Shown here piece after piece: positions 17,992 to 26,001 of a DNA stretch of 64,000 nucleotides (positions are counted from its first letter, which is position 1; every line of letters starts with the position of its first letter). The notes beneath the pieces were generated by a model. The model worked only from the letters and a program-made list of their open reading frames with translations, did no database searches and had not been told where the DNA came from. Source of the stretch: Flintibacter sp. KGMB00164 (GTDB lineage Bacteria > Bacillota > Clostridia > Oscillospirales > Oscillospiraceae). The stretch covers positions 2,677,001 through 2,741,000 of the forward strand of contig NZ_CP044227.1 in NCBI RefSeq assembly GCF_008727735.1, written 5' to 3'. A program made the translations under genes and the position numbers.

Positions 17992-18345
17992 ATGAGTAAG
18001 TTGACTTACATTCGTTGTGGAGATTATGATATACCCAACCTAAAACTTTCTGAACAGCCGGAAACTTCTATTGGCAAGTACGGCAGGATGCGAAAATCCT
18101 ACCTGAAGGAACATCACCCCATTCTCTACAACCAACTACTGATGAGCGAGAAGCTGTATCCGCACCTGATAGAGATTGACCGGACAGCGCGGGAGCGTAT
18201 GGACGCCATGTTACCTCACATGATGGAGGTTGCGGGTGTCACTGAGGAACTGAAAGCCTGTGATCCTATGCGTTGGGTGGGGCTGATGAACACATTAACG
18301 GCACAGATTGAGGAAATTTTAATCAGGGAACTGATTTGCAGATGA
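17992..18345 (+). CDS. tnpV: TnpV-like transposon protein
   Basis: A 117-residue protein matching the TnpV family found beside large serine recombinases: 'RCGDYDIPNL' at the N-terminus, 'RKSYLKEHHPILYNQLLMS' in the middle, and 'MRWVGLMNTLTAQIEEILIRELI' at the end. It is predicted helical; the function in Tn4451 is not defined. The ATG at 17992 is preferred over 17986 because AAAGGAG lies 7 nt before it. It follows the recombinase by 26 nt. Confidence 0.82.
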   Translation: MSKLTYIRCGDYDIPNLKLSEQPETSIGKYGRMRKSYLKEHHPILYNQLLMSEKLYPHLIEIDRTARERMDAMLPHMMEVAGVTEELKACDPMRWVGLMNTLTAQIEEILIRELICR

Positions 18346-18361
18346 ATGGGAGGTGCGGGAA

Positions 18362-18661
18362 ATGCTGACCTTTGAAAAGGTTTTGAAAGTGTTTCAGGCA
18401 TATCTGGATGATGACCCTCTGTATGAGGTGGTTCAGACCAGTCATGGTTATACATTGATGGCATGGGAACCCCACCGGAATGACTGGTACAGCGCAGAAA
18501 TACAGAAAACCCCGGAGGATTTACGGAACGCTTTGTTGGGTACATACGCCAACTTTCTGGAAGATAAGATTACTGGAAATGACCGTGACCTGACTGTGAC
18601 AGAAACCGGAGAAATCCAGCAGAGGTGCCGGGAACTTTTGGAAAAGTGCAGGGAAACATGA
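18362..18661 (+). CDS. Hypothetical element protein
   Basis: 99 residues, acidic, not recognised. It has 'VFQAYLDDDPLYEVVQTSHGYTLMAWEP' near the N-terminus and a helical C-terminus rich in Arg/Glu/Cys. The ATG at 18362 follows GGGAGGTGC. The gene is tightly linked to tnpV and may be an accessory of the recombinase; that is position-based inference only. Confidence 0.6.
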   Translation: MLTFEKVLKVFQAYLDDDPLYEVVQTSHGYTLMAWEPHRNDWYSAEIQKTPEDLRNALLGTYANFLEDKITGNDRDLTVTETGEIQQRCRELLEKCRET

Positions 18662-18688
18662 TACAGAAACGCCAGAAGGAGGCCGCGA

Positions 18689-19057
18689 TTATGCGTCCTC
18701 CTTCTGCTTCGCAGTCTGTTCCATTTTGAGCGCCCCGTCTATGGCACCTTCGATAATCGGCAGGTATTCTTCAGGGCAAAGCTTCAGCTTGTGGCTGACC
18801 CGTTGCCGCTGTTCGCTTTCTTCTCGCATAATCTCCGGGTTAAAATACCGTTCCACGGGAAGTCCGCAGACCTTAATCAACTGGATCATCACAGGCAGGC
18901 TCGGAATCGCACCTTGATTCTCAATGTTGGCAAGATACCGCCATTCAATCCCAACCATTTCTGCCAATGTTTTTCGTGCCAGACGCCTTGCCCCTCGTGC
19001 GGCTTTGACATCTGCACCGAAGGTTTCAAAACCGGGACAATCTTCAACTTTCGCCAT
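18689..19057 (-). CDS. XRE-family regulator (nested-element copy)
   Basis: A 122-residue HTH_3/XRE regulator: HTH at residues ~18-70 (ARRLARKTLAEMVGIEWRYL, then ANIENQGAIPSLPVMIQLIK), then a conserved C-terminus 'VERYFNPEIMREESEQRQR'. It is strikingly similar to the ICE copy at 50,797-51,165; the two share the opening 'EDCPGFETFGADVKAAR'. Likely represses element or cargo genes from the intergenic region at 19,058-19,201, which has a repeated TATAATTCATA. Oriented opposite to the neighbours. Confidence 0.85.
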   Translation of the reverse strand: MAKVEDCPGFETFGADVKAARGARRLARKTLAEMVGIEWRYLANIENQGAIPSLPVMIQLIKVCGLPVERYFNPEIMREESEQRQRVSHKLKLCPEEYLPIIEGAIDGALKMEQTAKQKEDA

Positions 19058-19079
19058 ATAGCATCACCCGGTTACATTG

Positions 19080-19143
19080 TATAATTCATACTTCGCCCGT
19101 GGAATGTTGTTATATGCAGGTTGATTGAAGTTTATAATTCATA
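19080..19143. promoter_or_regulatory. Putative XRE operators (nested element)
   Basis: Two direct copies of TATAATTCATA at 19080-19090 and 19133-19143, start-to-start 53 bp. The ICE copy at 51,188-51,251 has the same motif pair with the same spacing. Confidence 0.55.
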
Positions 19144-19201
19144 TTTCGTTCCTTGCATTGTTCGAGAAAGAGAACTATAATGTACTCTGTGGAGGTGCGA
19201 A

Positions 19202-19390
19202 ATGGACTATATGACATTGAAAGAGGCCGCCGAAAAGTGGGGCGTGACACCTCGTAGGGTAAATTATTATTGCGCTGCTGGGCGTATCCCCGGTGCTGTG
19301 AAGATGGCTGGTGTTTGGCTAATCCCAAAGAACGCAGAAAAGCCGATTGACGGAAGGACAAAACAAGGGAAGGGGTTGCACCATGAATAA
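19202..19390 (+). CDS. Small HTH DNA-binding protein
   Basis: 62 residues with a single MerR/excisionase-like helix-turn-helix ('MTLKEAAEKWGVTPRRVNYYC') and the typical 'GAVKMAGVWLIPKNAEKP' wing. Commonly found in front of two-component immunity clusters in Clostridia. Its end overlaps the response-regulator start by 8 nt, so it is probably co-expressed and may regulate the cargo operon. Confidence 0.78.
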   Translation: MDYMTLKEAAEKWGVTPRRVNYYCAAGRIPGAVKMAGVWLIPKNAEKPIDGRTKQGKGLHHE

Positions 19391-20075
19391 AATCCTGATT
19401 ATAGATGATGACAGAGAACTGTGCGCTTTGATTAAACGTAGCGTACAAGCAGAAAACATAGAAGCTGATTTTTGTAATACCGGAAAAGAGGGCTTACAAA
19501 AATTAAGAGAGCAGGAGTATCAGCTTGTGGTGCTGGATGTGATGATGCCTGGTATGGATGGCTTTGAAACGCTGGAAGAAATCCGCAAAGAGAACAGTCT
19601 GCCGATTTTGATGTTCACATCTAAAAATGACAGCATTTCTAAAGTACGGGGCTTACGAGCCGGGGCGGACGATTATCTGACAAAACCGTTTGATATGGAC
19701 GAACTGATTGCCCGTATTGCGTCCCTCATTCGCCGCTACACCCGTTTTAATCATCAAGCCGGAGCTGTGCAAAAACTGGATTTTGATGGATTACAAATTG
19801 ACCTTGAAAATCGTTCTGTTACGACGGCAAACGGCACTTTTGAACTTCCGCCAAAGGAATTTGATTTGCTCCTGTACTGTGCAAAACATCAAGGGAAAAT
19901 TTTGACCAAACAGCAGATTTATGAGGAAGTATGGGGCGAAGAATATTTCTATGATGACAGTAACATTATGGCGATTATCAGCCGACTTCGTAAAAAATTA
20001 GAAGTCAATCCTTCAAGCCCAAAGTACATACAAACGGTCAAAGGGATTGGCTACCGGTTTAATAAGGAGGTGTAG
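19383..20075 (+). CDS. OmpR-family response regulator
   Basis: 230 residues. Receiver domain with acidic pocket D8-D10, phospho-acceptor Asp52 (VVLDVMMPG), Ser80 and Lys101 (TKPF); C-terminal winged helix (residues ~130-230, 'PPKEFDLLLYCAKHQGKILT'). Pairs with the kinase that starts 6 nt downstream. The four phased GCAAGGTT repeats before the ABC operon are its probable binding sites. The ATG at 19383 is chosen because the receiver begins MNKILIIDDD there, with AAGGGAAGGGG upstream. Confidence 0.9.
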   Translation: MNKILIIDDDRELCALIKRSVQAENIEADFCNTGKEGLQKLREQEYQLVVLDVMMPGMDGFETLEEIRKENSLPILMFTSKNDSISKVRGLRAGADDYLTKPFDMDELIARIASLIRRYTRFNHQAGAVQKLDFDGLQIDLENRSVTTANGTFELPPKEFDLLLYCAKHQGKILTKQQIYEEVWGEEYFYDDSNIMAIISRLRKKLEVNPSSPKYIQTVKGIGYRFNKEV

Positions 20076-20080
20076 TCAGC

Positions 20081-20998
20081 ATGGAAATTATCGTATTCTT
20101 GTCCATTGTGATTGCTGTTGTGGCTGTATTGACTTCTATCGTTCTCGTTCGGCGTGTAAAAAAACAAATAGCAGAAATGACCGATGTGCTGGTTGATGTG
20201 AAAAACGGAAATGGCAACCGGCGTATTCTATCTGCAACAAATGAACTGACAGCACCTCTTGCCTATGAAATCAATGAGATCGTTGTGGCCTATGAAAGCA
20301 GACTTTCAACTGTACGGCAGACAGAAGAAACCAACCGCCAGCTTATGACGAGCCTTTCCCATGACGTGCGAACGCCCCTTACTACTCTGCTTGGGTATCT
20401 TGACGCTACACACAAAGGACTGGTCACAGGAAAAGACCGGGATGATTATATTGAAACCGCCCGTCGGAAAGCCCATGATCTGAAAGAATACATTGATGTA
20501 CTCTTTGACTGGTTCAAGTTAAATTCCAACGAGTTTGCTTTGGAGATCCAGAGCGTTGAGGTTGCAGAGCTGACAAGAAACATTCTGATCGACTGGATAC
20601 CGATTTTTGAGGATAAACAGGTTGATTATGACATTGATATTCCTGAACAGCCTGTCCGGGTAAGATTGGATATGGATAGCTATATGAGGATCATCAATAA
20701 CCTTATTCAAAATGTAATCGCTCACAGCCATGCGGACAAAATCAAAATTTCCCTATCGAAGAAGGAAAATAACATGGAGCTGCTGCTGGCGGATAATGGA
20801 GTGGGAATTGAGAAAGAAGATTTGAAACACATATTTGAACGGCTTTATAAGTGTGATAAAGGACGCTCTGAAAAAGGCAGCGGACTTGGTCTTTCTATTG
20901 TCCATCAGCTTGTAGAAAAGATGGGTGGAAGTATAACAGTTGAAAGTTTGCCGGGAAAAGGAACTGAATTTATGTTGCTTTTTCCTTTGGAGAGTTAA
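20081..20998 (+). CDS. Sensor histidine kinase with minimal sensor region
   Basis: 305 residues. One clear N-terminal membrane segment (residues ~3-24), a HAMP-like linker, a HisKA domain with His94 (SLSHDVRTPLTT), and a HATPase domain with N-box 'NNLIQNVIAHS' and G boxes 'DNGVGIEKED' and 'GSGLGLSIV'. There is no extracytoplasmic sensor domain, as in kinases that detect membrane-active peptides together with an ABC transporter. Acts with the preceding response regulator. Confidence 0.88.
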   Translation: MEIIVFLSIVIAVVAVLTSIVLVRRVKKQIAEMTDVLVDVKNGNGNRRILSATNELTAPLAYEINEIVVAYESRLSTVRQTEETNRQLMTSLSHDVRTPLTTLLGYLDATHKGLVTGKDRDDYIETARRKAHDLKEYIDVLFDWFKLNSNEFALEIQSVEVAELTRNILIDWIPIFEDKQVDYDIDIPEQPVRVRLDMDSYMRIINNLIQNVIAHSHADKIKISLSKKENNMELLLADNGVGIEKEDLKHIFERLYKCDKGRSEKGSGLGLSIVHQLVEKMGGSITVESLPGKGTEFMLLFPLES

Positions 20999-21001
20999 GC
21001 G

Positions 21002-21036
21002 GGTTCCCGTCTTTATGGCGGGAGCCTTTGTCATTT
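21002..21036 (+). terminator. Weak terminator after the two-component genes
   Basis: GGTTCCCGTC / GGCGGGAGCC with GU pairs, followed by TTTGTCATTTT. Confidence 0.45.
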
Positions 21037-21052
21037 TACTGGATTTCAAATT

Positions 21053-21092
21053 GCAAGGTTAATGCAAGGTTGCGGCAAGGTTAATGCAAGGT
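21053..21092 (+). promoter_or_regulatory. Phased direct repeats, probable response-regulator sites
   Basis: Four copies of GCAAGGTT start at 21053, 21063, 21074 and 21085, i.e. 10-11 bp apart on one DNA face. TAGAAT (21100-21105) is a plausible -10 with no consensus -35, so the repeats cover the -35 region as in activator-dependent OmpR promoters. Confidence 0.7.
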
Positions 21093-21132
21093 TGGCATGA
21101 TAGAATACCTTACAGAACAGGAGGTTTTGAAT

Positions 21133-22059
21133 ATGGATACAAATTATATCATTGAAACAAAAAATCTGACAAAGCAATACGGCTCACAAAAGAGTGTGGC
21201 TGACTTAAATATCCATGTCAAGCGTGGGAGAATTTATGGTCTGTTGGGTAGAAACGGAGCCGGAAAAACCACAACTATGAAAATGCTGTTGGGTTTAACG
21301 AAGCCTACTTCCGGTGAGGTCAAAATCTGGGGAAAGTCTTTGCAAGGGAATGAAAAGAAGTTGCTGCCCCGCATTGGCAGTTTGATTGAGTCCCCTGGTT
21401 TTTATCCCAATCTGACCGGTACGGAGAACCTGCGTATCTTTGCTACCCTGCGTGGAGTACCAAACAATCATGCCATCAAAGACGCTCTGGATTTGGTCGG
21501 GCTACCTTACAAGGATAAAAAGCTGTTTTCGCAATACTCTCTTGGCATGAAGCAGCGGTTGGCGATTGCCCTTGCAGTCATGCACGATCCGGAGCTTTTG
21601 ATTTTGGATGAGCCGATCAACGGTCTCGATCCCATCGGTATTGCAGAAGTGCGATCCTTTATCCGTGAGCTTTGCGACACAAGAGGAAAAACCATTTTAA
21701 TCTCCAGTCACATTCTTTCGGAGATTTCCTTGCTGGCTGACGATATTGGAATTATTAACCACGGTGCATTGCTGGAAGAAGAAAGCCTTGCTGAGTTGGA
21801 GCAAAAAAGCAGTAAACATATCCGGTTTACGCTCTCTGATACTGCACAGGCGGCAAGAATTTTGGAACGCAATTTCCATGAAACCCATTTTTCCATACAA
21901 GACGACCACAATCTGCGTCTACACAATATGGAGCTACCCGTGGGGAAAATTGTAACTGCTTTTGTAGAAAACGGATTGGAGGTATCAGAAGCACATACCT
22001 GTGAAGAAAGTCTTGAAGATTACTTCAAGCGTGTGACAGGGGGCGAAGGAATTGCTTAA
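21133..22059 (+). CDS. ABC transporter ATPase, BcrA/lantibiotic-immunity type
   Basis: A 308-residue ATPase with Walker A (GRNGAGKTTTMK), signature 'QYSLGMKQRLAIA', Walker B 'LLILDEPINGLDP' and a C-terminal extension as in BcrA/NisF-like proteins. It energises the two permeases downstream, and the complex would remove peptide antibiotics from the membrane. The ATG at 21133 follows AGGAGGTTTTGAAT. Its end overlaps the next start by 8 nt. Confidence 0.88.
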   Translation: MDTNYIIETKNLTKQYGSQKSVADLNIHVKRGRIYGLLGRNGAGKTTTMKMLLGLTKPTSGEVKIWGKSLQGNEKKLLPRIGSLIESPGFYPNLTGTENLRIFATLRGVPNNHAIKDALDLVGLPYKDKKLFSQYSLGMKQRLAIALAVMHDPELLILDEPINGLDPIGIAEVRSFIRELCDTRGKTILISSHILSEISLLADDIGIINHGALLEEESLAELEQKSSKHIRFTLSDTAQAARILERNFHETHFSIQDDHNLRLHNMELPVGKIVTAFVENGLEVSEAHTCEESLEDYFKRVTGGEGIA

Positions 22060-22837
22060 ACTAATCAAATGCGAATTTTTGAAATTGAAACGGAAGAAAT
22101 TTATTCCGCTGATCATTTTGGCTGCGTTCCTGTTTCCAATCCCGCTGACTTATCTGATGACAACGCCCTCTATGATGGAGCGATATACGGATCGGGCAGA
22201 TGCTTTCGATGGACTATTTAACATGGTGTTGGGATATGGTATCCAGTTTTTACTGCCCTGCATTATCGGAGTGATTGCCGCTATTCTGTTTTTTATGGAA
22301 CGCGACAACGATACATTCAAAAATCTGCGTACAATTCCCGTAACCAGCACGCAAATGGTACTTGCAAAGATTATTGTCCTTTTTATCTTTGGAATTGTTT
22401 TTTGCGTGGCTTCTACCATTGCAACAATTCTTTGCGGAATTGGAACATTAGAAGTTTATGGAATTGGTTATAAGCTGTTTTTGGCGGTTGAAACGGGGAT
22501 CTTCATTACGGCAGGAACACTCCCGTTGATTGTCCTTGTTGTCTTTTTCAGTAAGACCTATGTTTTTTCCATTTTGTTGTGTGTCTTTTACAGCGTTCTG
22601 AACATGAGTGCTACGGCATTGTTTGACACACTGCCTAAAACTATGTTATGGCTTCTGCCCACGCCACTGACTACATTTTGGAGTGCGGGAGATATGGCGG
22701 CTCATGGAATAAAAATGGACTTGGAGCAAATGACAGGGCTAATTCCCTCAACATTTCAAGTTGTATTCATTCTTGGGATCATGGCATTGGTTTCGTTCTT
22801 ACTGATTGACAGATTATATAAGCAGAGGGGGGAATAA
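22052..22837 (+). CDS. ABC transporter permease 1 (MutE/EpiE-like)
   Basis: A 261-residue membrane protein with six predicted membrane segments, opening LIKCEFLKLKRKKFIPLI as in lantibiotic-immunity permeases (ABC-2 subfamily 4). TTG start overlapping the ATPase gene; AGGGGGC lies seven nt upstream. Forms the membrane part of the transporter together with the next gene. Confidence 0.82.
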   Translation: MLKLIKCEFLKLKRKKFIPLIILAAFLFPIPLTYLMTTPSMMERYTDRADAFDGLFNMVLGYGIQFLLPCIIGVIAAILFFMERDNDTFKNLRTIPVTSTQMVLAKIIVLFIFGIVFCVASTIATILCGIGTLEVYGIGYKLFLAVETGIFITAGTLPLIVLVVFFSKTYVFSILLCVFYSVLNMSATALFDTLPKTMLWLLPTPLTTFWSAGDMAAHGIKMDLEQMTGLIPSTFQVVFILGIMALVSFLLIDRLYKQRGE

Positions 22838-22839
22838 AC

Positions 22840-23619
22840 ATGGTTCGCATTGTAAAAACAGAATTTTATAAATTGAAAAGGTATCATATCCTTTGGGCGG
22901 GCGTTGCACTCATGCTCCTATCCGTCCTGCTGACCTTGTTTACCTCTATGGCGAATGATGGTTCCGTTTGGGATTTTGCCTATCTTACAGAACAGGTCAT
23001 CAAAAACAATATGTCCATGATTTTTCCGATGTGTATCAGCCTAATTGCTGGATATATGATTTCTCGTGAGCAGACGGATGACACATTGAAAAATATTCTG
23101 ACTGTGCCGATCTCTTTTAAGAAACTGTTGACCGGAAAATTGATTGTGTGCGGCGTATTGTCTATTATTTTCGGGCTGATATGCAGTCTGTTTACAATCA
23201 TAGCAGAAATGATTGTGGGATTTCCCGGCTTTGAGATTTCCTTAGCTCTAAAAGCAGCCTTGCAGATTACTGCAGTTAATTTCTTTTTATATCTTGCGGT
23301 TCTGCCGATTATCGCTCTTACTTGTCGGAGGGCAGGCAGCTTTTTAGTCGGTGTAATCATTGCTTTTGTCTATGGATATGGAGGGATGTTTGCCGCAGGA
23401 AATATGACATTAGCAAACCTTTATCCGATTACCGCAAGTCTTGGAATGGTAGGCTACCGTAGCTATGATACCGCAGTCAACTGGAATATCGGAACCTGTT
23501 CTTGCAGTCTTGCGCTTGCTGTCGTTATTTCTGCCATCTTGATTTTGTGCATGAAAGAACGAGAAGCAACCCAAACAAAGAAAAAGGCCAAAAAGGTAGC
23601 TCCAAAGAAAGGCTGGTGA
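22840..23619 (+). CDS. ABC transporter permease 2 (MutG/EpiG-like)
   Basis: A 259-residue membrane protein, six membrane segments, N-terminus 'VRIVKTEFYKLKRYHILW' resembling the first permease, with a Lys-rich C-terminal tail (KKKAKKVAPKK). It follows 2 nt after permease 1 and has GAGGGGGG at the overlap. Second membrane subunit of the presumed lantibiotic/bacitracin-type protection transporter. Confidence 0.82.
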   Translation: MVRIVKTEFYKLKRYHILWAGVALMLLSVLLTLFTSMANDGSVWDFAYLTEQVIKNNMSMIFPMCISLIAGYMISREQTDDTLKNILTVPISFKKLLTGKLIVCGVLSIIFGLICSLFTIIAEMIVGFPGFEISLALKAALQITAVNFFLYLAVLPIIALTCRRAGSFLVGVIIAFVYGYGGMFAAGNMTLANLYPITASLGMVGYRSYDTAVNWNIGTCSCSLALAVVISAILILCMKEREATQTKKKAKKVAPKKGW

Positions 23620-23626
23620 TGATTTT

Positions 23627-24088
23627 ATGAAGAAAATAGTTTTAGCATTAACATTTGTCCTTGTGGGAAGTTTTATGCTTGCTGGCTGTTCAAAAGATGA
23701 AATTCTCAATCATTACAATAACATTGTTCAGTCTGCGGGCTCCATAGAACTGACAGGGAAATCGTCACTGCAAGGGGAAAAAGAAAAAGGAATTGATGAT
23801 TATACAGGGACTTATACAGCTGATTATGCGAACTTTTCAGGTACAGAGTATTTGTTCGGAGGAACTTCCATAAAGAGAGAAGCCGGTAAGGAGCTGTCCA
23901 TTGATTGCACCTTGGAGATTACGGAAGGTACTGCAAAAGTATTTTGGATTTCTGGAGCTGATGAAGCAGTCACGTTGATTGAAGCAACCGGAACTTATAG
24001 TGACACAATTACACTTCCTGATGGTGGAAATTATATCGGAATTGAATGCGAGAGTTTCACAGGAAGCATTGAATTAAATATTGAATAA
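23627..24088 (+). CDS. Putative lipoprotein in the ABC transporter operon
   Basis: 153 residues with a signal peptide and lipobox LAGC (Cys21). The mature part is beta-rich and acidic, unrelated to any family I can name. It is seven nt after permease 2, so probably expressed with it. By analogy with immunity lipoproteins such as NisI it could bind the peptide outside the membrane; this is inference from context. Confidence 0.75.
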   Translation: MKKIVLALTFVLVGSFMLAGCSKDEILNHYNNIVQSAGSIELTGKSSLQGEKEKGIDDYTGTYTADYANFSGTEYLFGGTSIKREAGKELSIDCTLEITEGTAKVFWISGADEAVTLIEATGTYSDTITLPDGGNYIGIECESFTGSIELNIE

Positions 24089-24098
24089 CATTCTGCCG

Positions 24099-24430
24099 GA
24101 CGACGGCAAAAGAAAAAAAGCCGTCGTAGAGCAGACAATTTGACACGCCCATTTGAAACGGCGGCTTTGATTTCAGAGCCGCCGTTTCTTTGCGTTTACA
24201 CAATCCTATGACGACTTGCAGGGACACGGTAGCCGATTGGAGGTTAATTTACCGTGTCCTTCTTCTTATTTCGCAGTATCCATGATCTGCACCAGTTAAA
24301 AAAAGCCTGTTCCCAGCAGCGGAGCAATGCGGTCAGAAGTATGCACTATACCATGTAACTAAACAGCAAAATATACTCTATTACGCTCGTATGGCTTTAT
24401 GCCGTCCGGGCGCTTTTTTGTCCCTATGGA
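24099..24430 (+). promoter_or_regulatory. Structured non-coding block before the sigma-like genes (nested element)
   Basis: Successive hairpins: ACGACGGC/GCCGTCGT with an A-rich loop (24100-24127); AAACGGCGGCT/AGCCGCCGTTT (24156-24187); GGACACGGTA/TACCGTGTCC followed by TTCTTCTT (24222-24268). Then AAAAAAAGCC (24298-24307), a 26-nt box at 24339-24364, and GC-rich sequence before TTTTTT (to 24420). An equivalent block lies at 54,662-54,980. No coding region seen in 24,089-24,531. Confidence 0.6.
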
Positions 24431-24531
24431 GCCGAAACATCGGGTCAGCATGGCCCGAACTTTATCCCCGGTGCCATTCCCCGCCGCTCCATTCAGATTT
24501 TCTCGAAAAAATCTGAATGGAGGAAAGGCAG

Positions 24532-24945
24532 ATGGAAGTTACCATCAATTATAACGGACAAGCTGTGGCCGTGGAGGTCACGCTGGAAGTCTATGAATTT
24601 CTTGACCTGGCCGATCACAAAACGGAGAACCTGTTCCATGAACAGCGGCGGCATTGGGATGGCCGGGAGTTTGACGAGTACATCATTACCACCGAGGGTG
24701 TAGGGGTCTACGGCGAAACGCCGGAGGAATACCTTTGCCGCATGGAAACGCTGCATGAGCTGATGGCTGTTCTGGACACCTGTACCGAGGCCCAGCGCCG
24801 CCGGTTCCTGCTCTATGCGCTTGACGGGCTGAGCCTTGCAGAGATCGGTGTGCTGTGCGGCTGCTCCAAAGTGGCTGTTTATCAAAGTGTGGAGGCGGTC
24901 AGAAAAAAATTTATAAATTTCTTTGAGAACAGGCTTAACGAATGA
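24532..24945 (+). CDS. Sigma-70 region 4-like protein
   Basis: 137 residues. The N-terminal ~85 residues are of unknown fold; the C-terminus holds a sigma region 4 / HTH ('RRRFLLYALDGLSLAEIGVLCGCSKVAVYQSVEAVRKKF'). It may redirect RNA polymerase or act as a regulator of transfer genes. The ATG at 24532 follows GGAGGAAAGG; a perfect hairpin (CAGATTTTCTCGAAAAAATCTG, 24,494-24,515 region) lies just before. First of three sigma-like genes in a row. Confidence 0.75.
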   Translation: MEVTINYNGQAVAVEVTLEVYEFLDLADHKTENLFHEQRRHWDGREFDEYIITTEGVGVYGETPEEYLCRMETLHELMAVLDTCTEAQRRRFLLYALDGLSLAEIGVLCGCSKVAVYQSVEAVRKKFINFFENRLNE

Positions 24946-25048
24946 CCTGTTTTCGGGCTACCAAGTGAAAGGGATCATTTCCCTTATCTCAGCGAAGGGC
25001 GGACAGCGGACGAGCTGCCCGCCTCTCCAATTTTCAGGAGGTAAGCCT

Positions 25049-25501
25049 ATGAAAACAATCAATCTGCGGTGGATGTATCCCCACTACCGGCATGACGAGT
25101 TTGTGGATGTTACGGACGAGGTATGGGCAGCGATGTATCAGGCCCAGCGGGAGATGGAGAACTATGAGCGTCGGAAAGTCTACCACCGCGCCTACTACTC
25201 TCTGGACGCATACAGCTGGCTGGAAAATTACGCACTGGAACACAGCAGATCGCCGGAAGATATTTTGCTGGAACGAGAAGAAATGACCACCCGCCTGCAC
25301 CTGATTGCAGCTCTGCCTGCGGCTCTGGCTCATGCCACTCCGACACAGGCCCGCCGTGTTCACGCCTACTACATTGCCGGTATCAAGCAGCCGGAAATCT
25401 CCCGGAGAGAGGGCATCCACAGCAGCAAGGTCAGCGTTGCCATCCGTCGAGGTCTGCGGAATATGCGCCGCTGCTATGATGGCCTTTTCCAAACAGAGTG
25501 A
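25049..25501 (+). CDS. Sigma-70-like factor, paralogue A
   Basis: 150 residues opening MKTINLRWMYPHYRHDEFVD and ending in a sigma region 4 HTH ('RRVHAYYIAGIKQPEISRREGIHSSKVSVAIRRGLRNMRR'). A central SPEDILLEREE segment is typical of these mobile-element sigma factors. AGGAGGTAAGCCT precedes the ATG. Paralogous to the next gene, with which it shares the MxTINL opening. Confidence 0.78.
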   Translation: MKTINLRWMYPHYRHDEFVDVTDEVWAAMYQAQREMENYERRKVYHRAYYSLDAYSWLENYALEHSRSPEDILLEREEMTTRLHLIAALPAALAHATPTQARRVHAYYIAGIKQPEISRREGIHSSKVSVAIRRGLRNMRRCYDGLFQTE

Positions 25502-25511
25502 GGGCATGCCT

Positions 25512-25973
25512 ATGCAGACCATCAATCTCAAACAATATTATCCATTTTGCAAAGAGGACATTTTTGTGGAGGTGTCCGATGAGATCGTCGAAGCGTTTCT
25601 TCTGGACAAGAGAGCCGAGGTCGCCAGAGATCGCAAGATGTTCCGGTATAAGGCGTTTTATTCCCTCGATTGTAACGATGGAATCGAAAATGCCGCCATC
25701 GGCTGGGCGCAGCCATCGCCGGAGGACTACCTGATAGAAAAAGAAGAATTAGCCGAATACGAAGAACTGATACAGCGATTGTACGAAGCCATTTCTTCCC
25801 TGCCGCCTATGCAGGCCCGCCGTGTCCACGCCCGCTATATGCTGGGTATGAAAGTGAAAGATATTGCCGCAATGGAGGGTATCACGCCATCACAGGCGGG
25901 AAAATCCATCCACGCTGCACTGCGAAGGCTGCGCCGGTACTTTGCGCGTCAGAAATGGACGGTCAATCTATGA
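25512..25973 (+). CDS. Sigma-70-like factor, paralogue B
   Basis: 153 residues, opening MQTINLKQYYPFCKEDIFVE, with 'SPEDYLIEKEELAEY' and a C-terminal HTH ('RRVHARYMLGMKVKDIAAMEGITPSQAGKSIHAALRRLRR'). The start at 25512 is chosen by alignment to paralogue A; an ATG at 25506 adds two residues. It lies 10 nt after paralogue A, in the same transcription unit. Confidence 0.78.
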   Translation: MQTINLKQYYPFCKEDIFVEVSDEIVEAFLLDKRAEVARDRKMFRYKAFYSLDCNDGIENAAIGWAQPSPEDYLIEKEELAEYEELIQRLYEAISSLPPMQARRVHARYMLGMKVKDIAAMEGITPSQAGKSIHAALRRLRRYFARQKWTVNL

Positions 25974-26001
25974 GCGTTTTCAAAGAAAAGAGGTGCATGA
26001 C

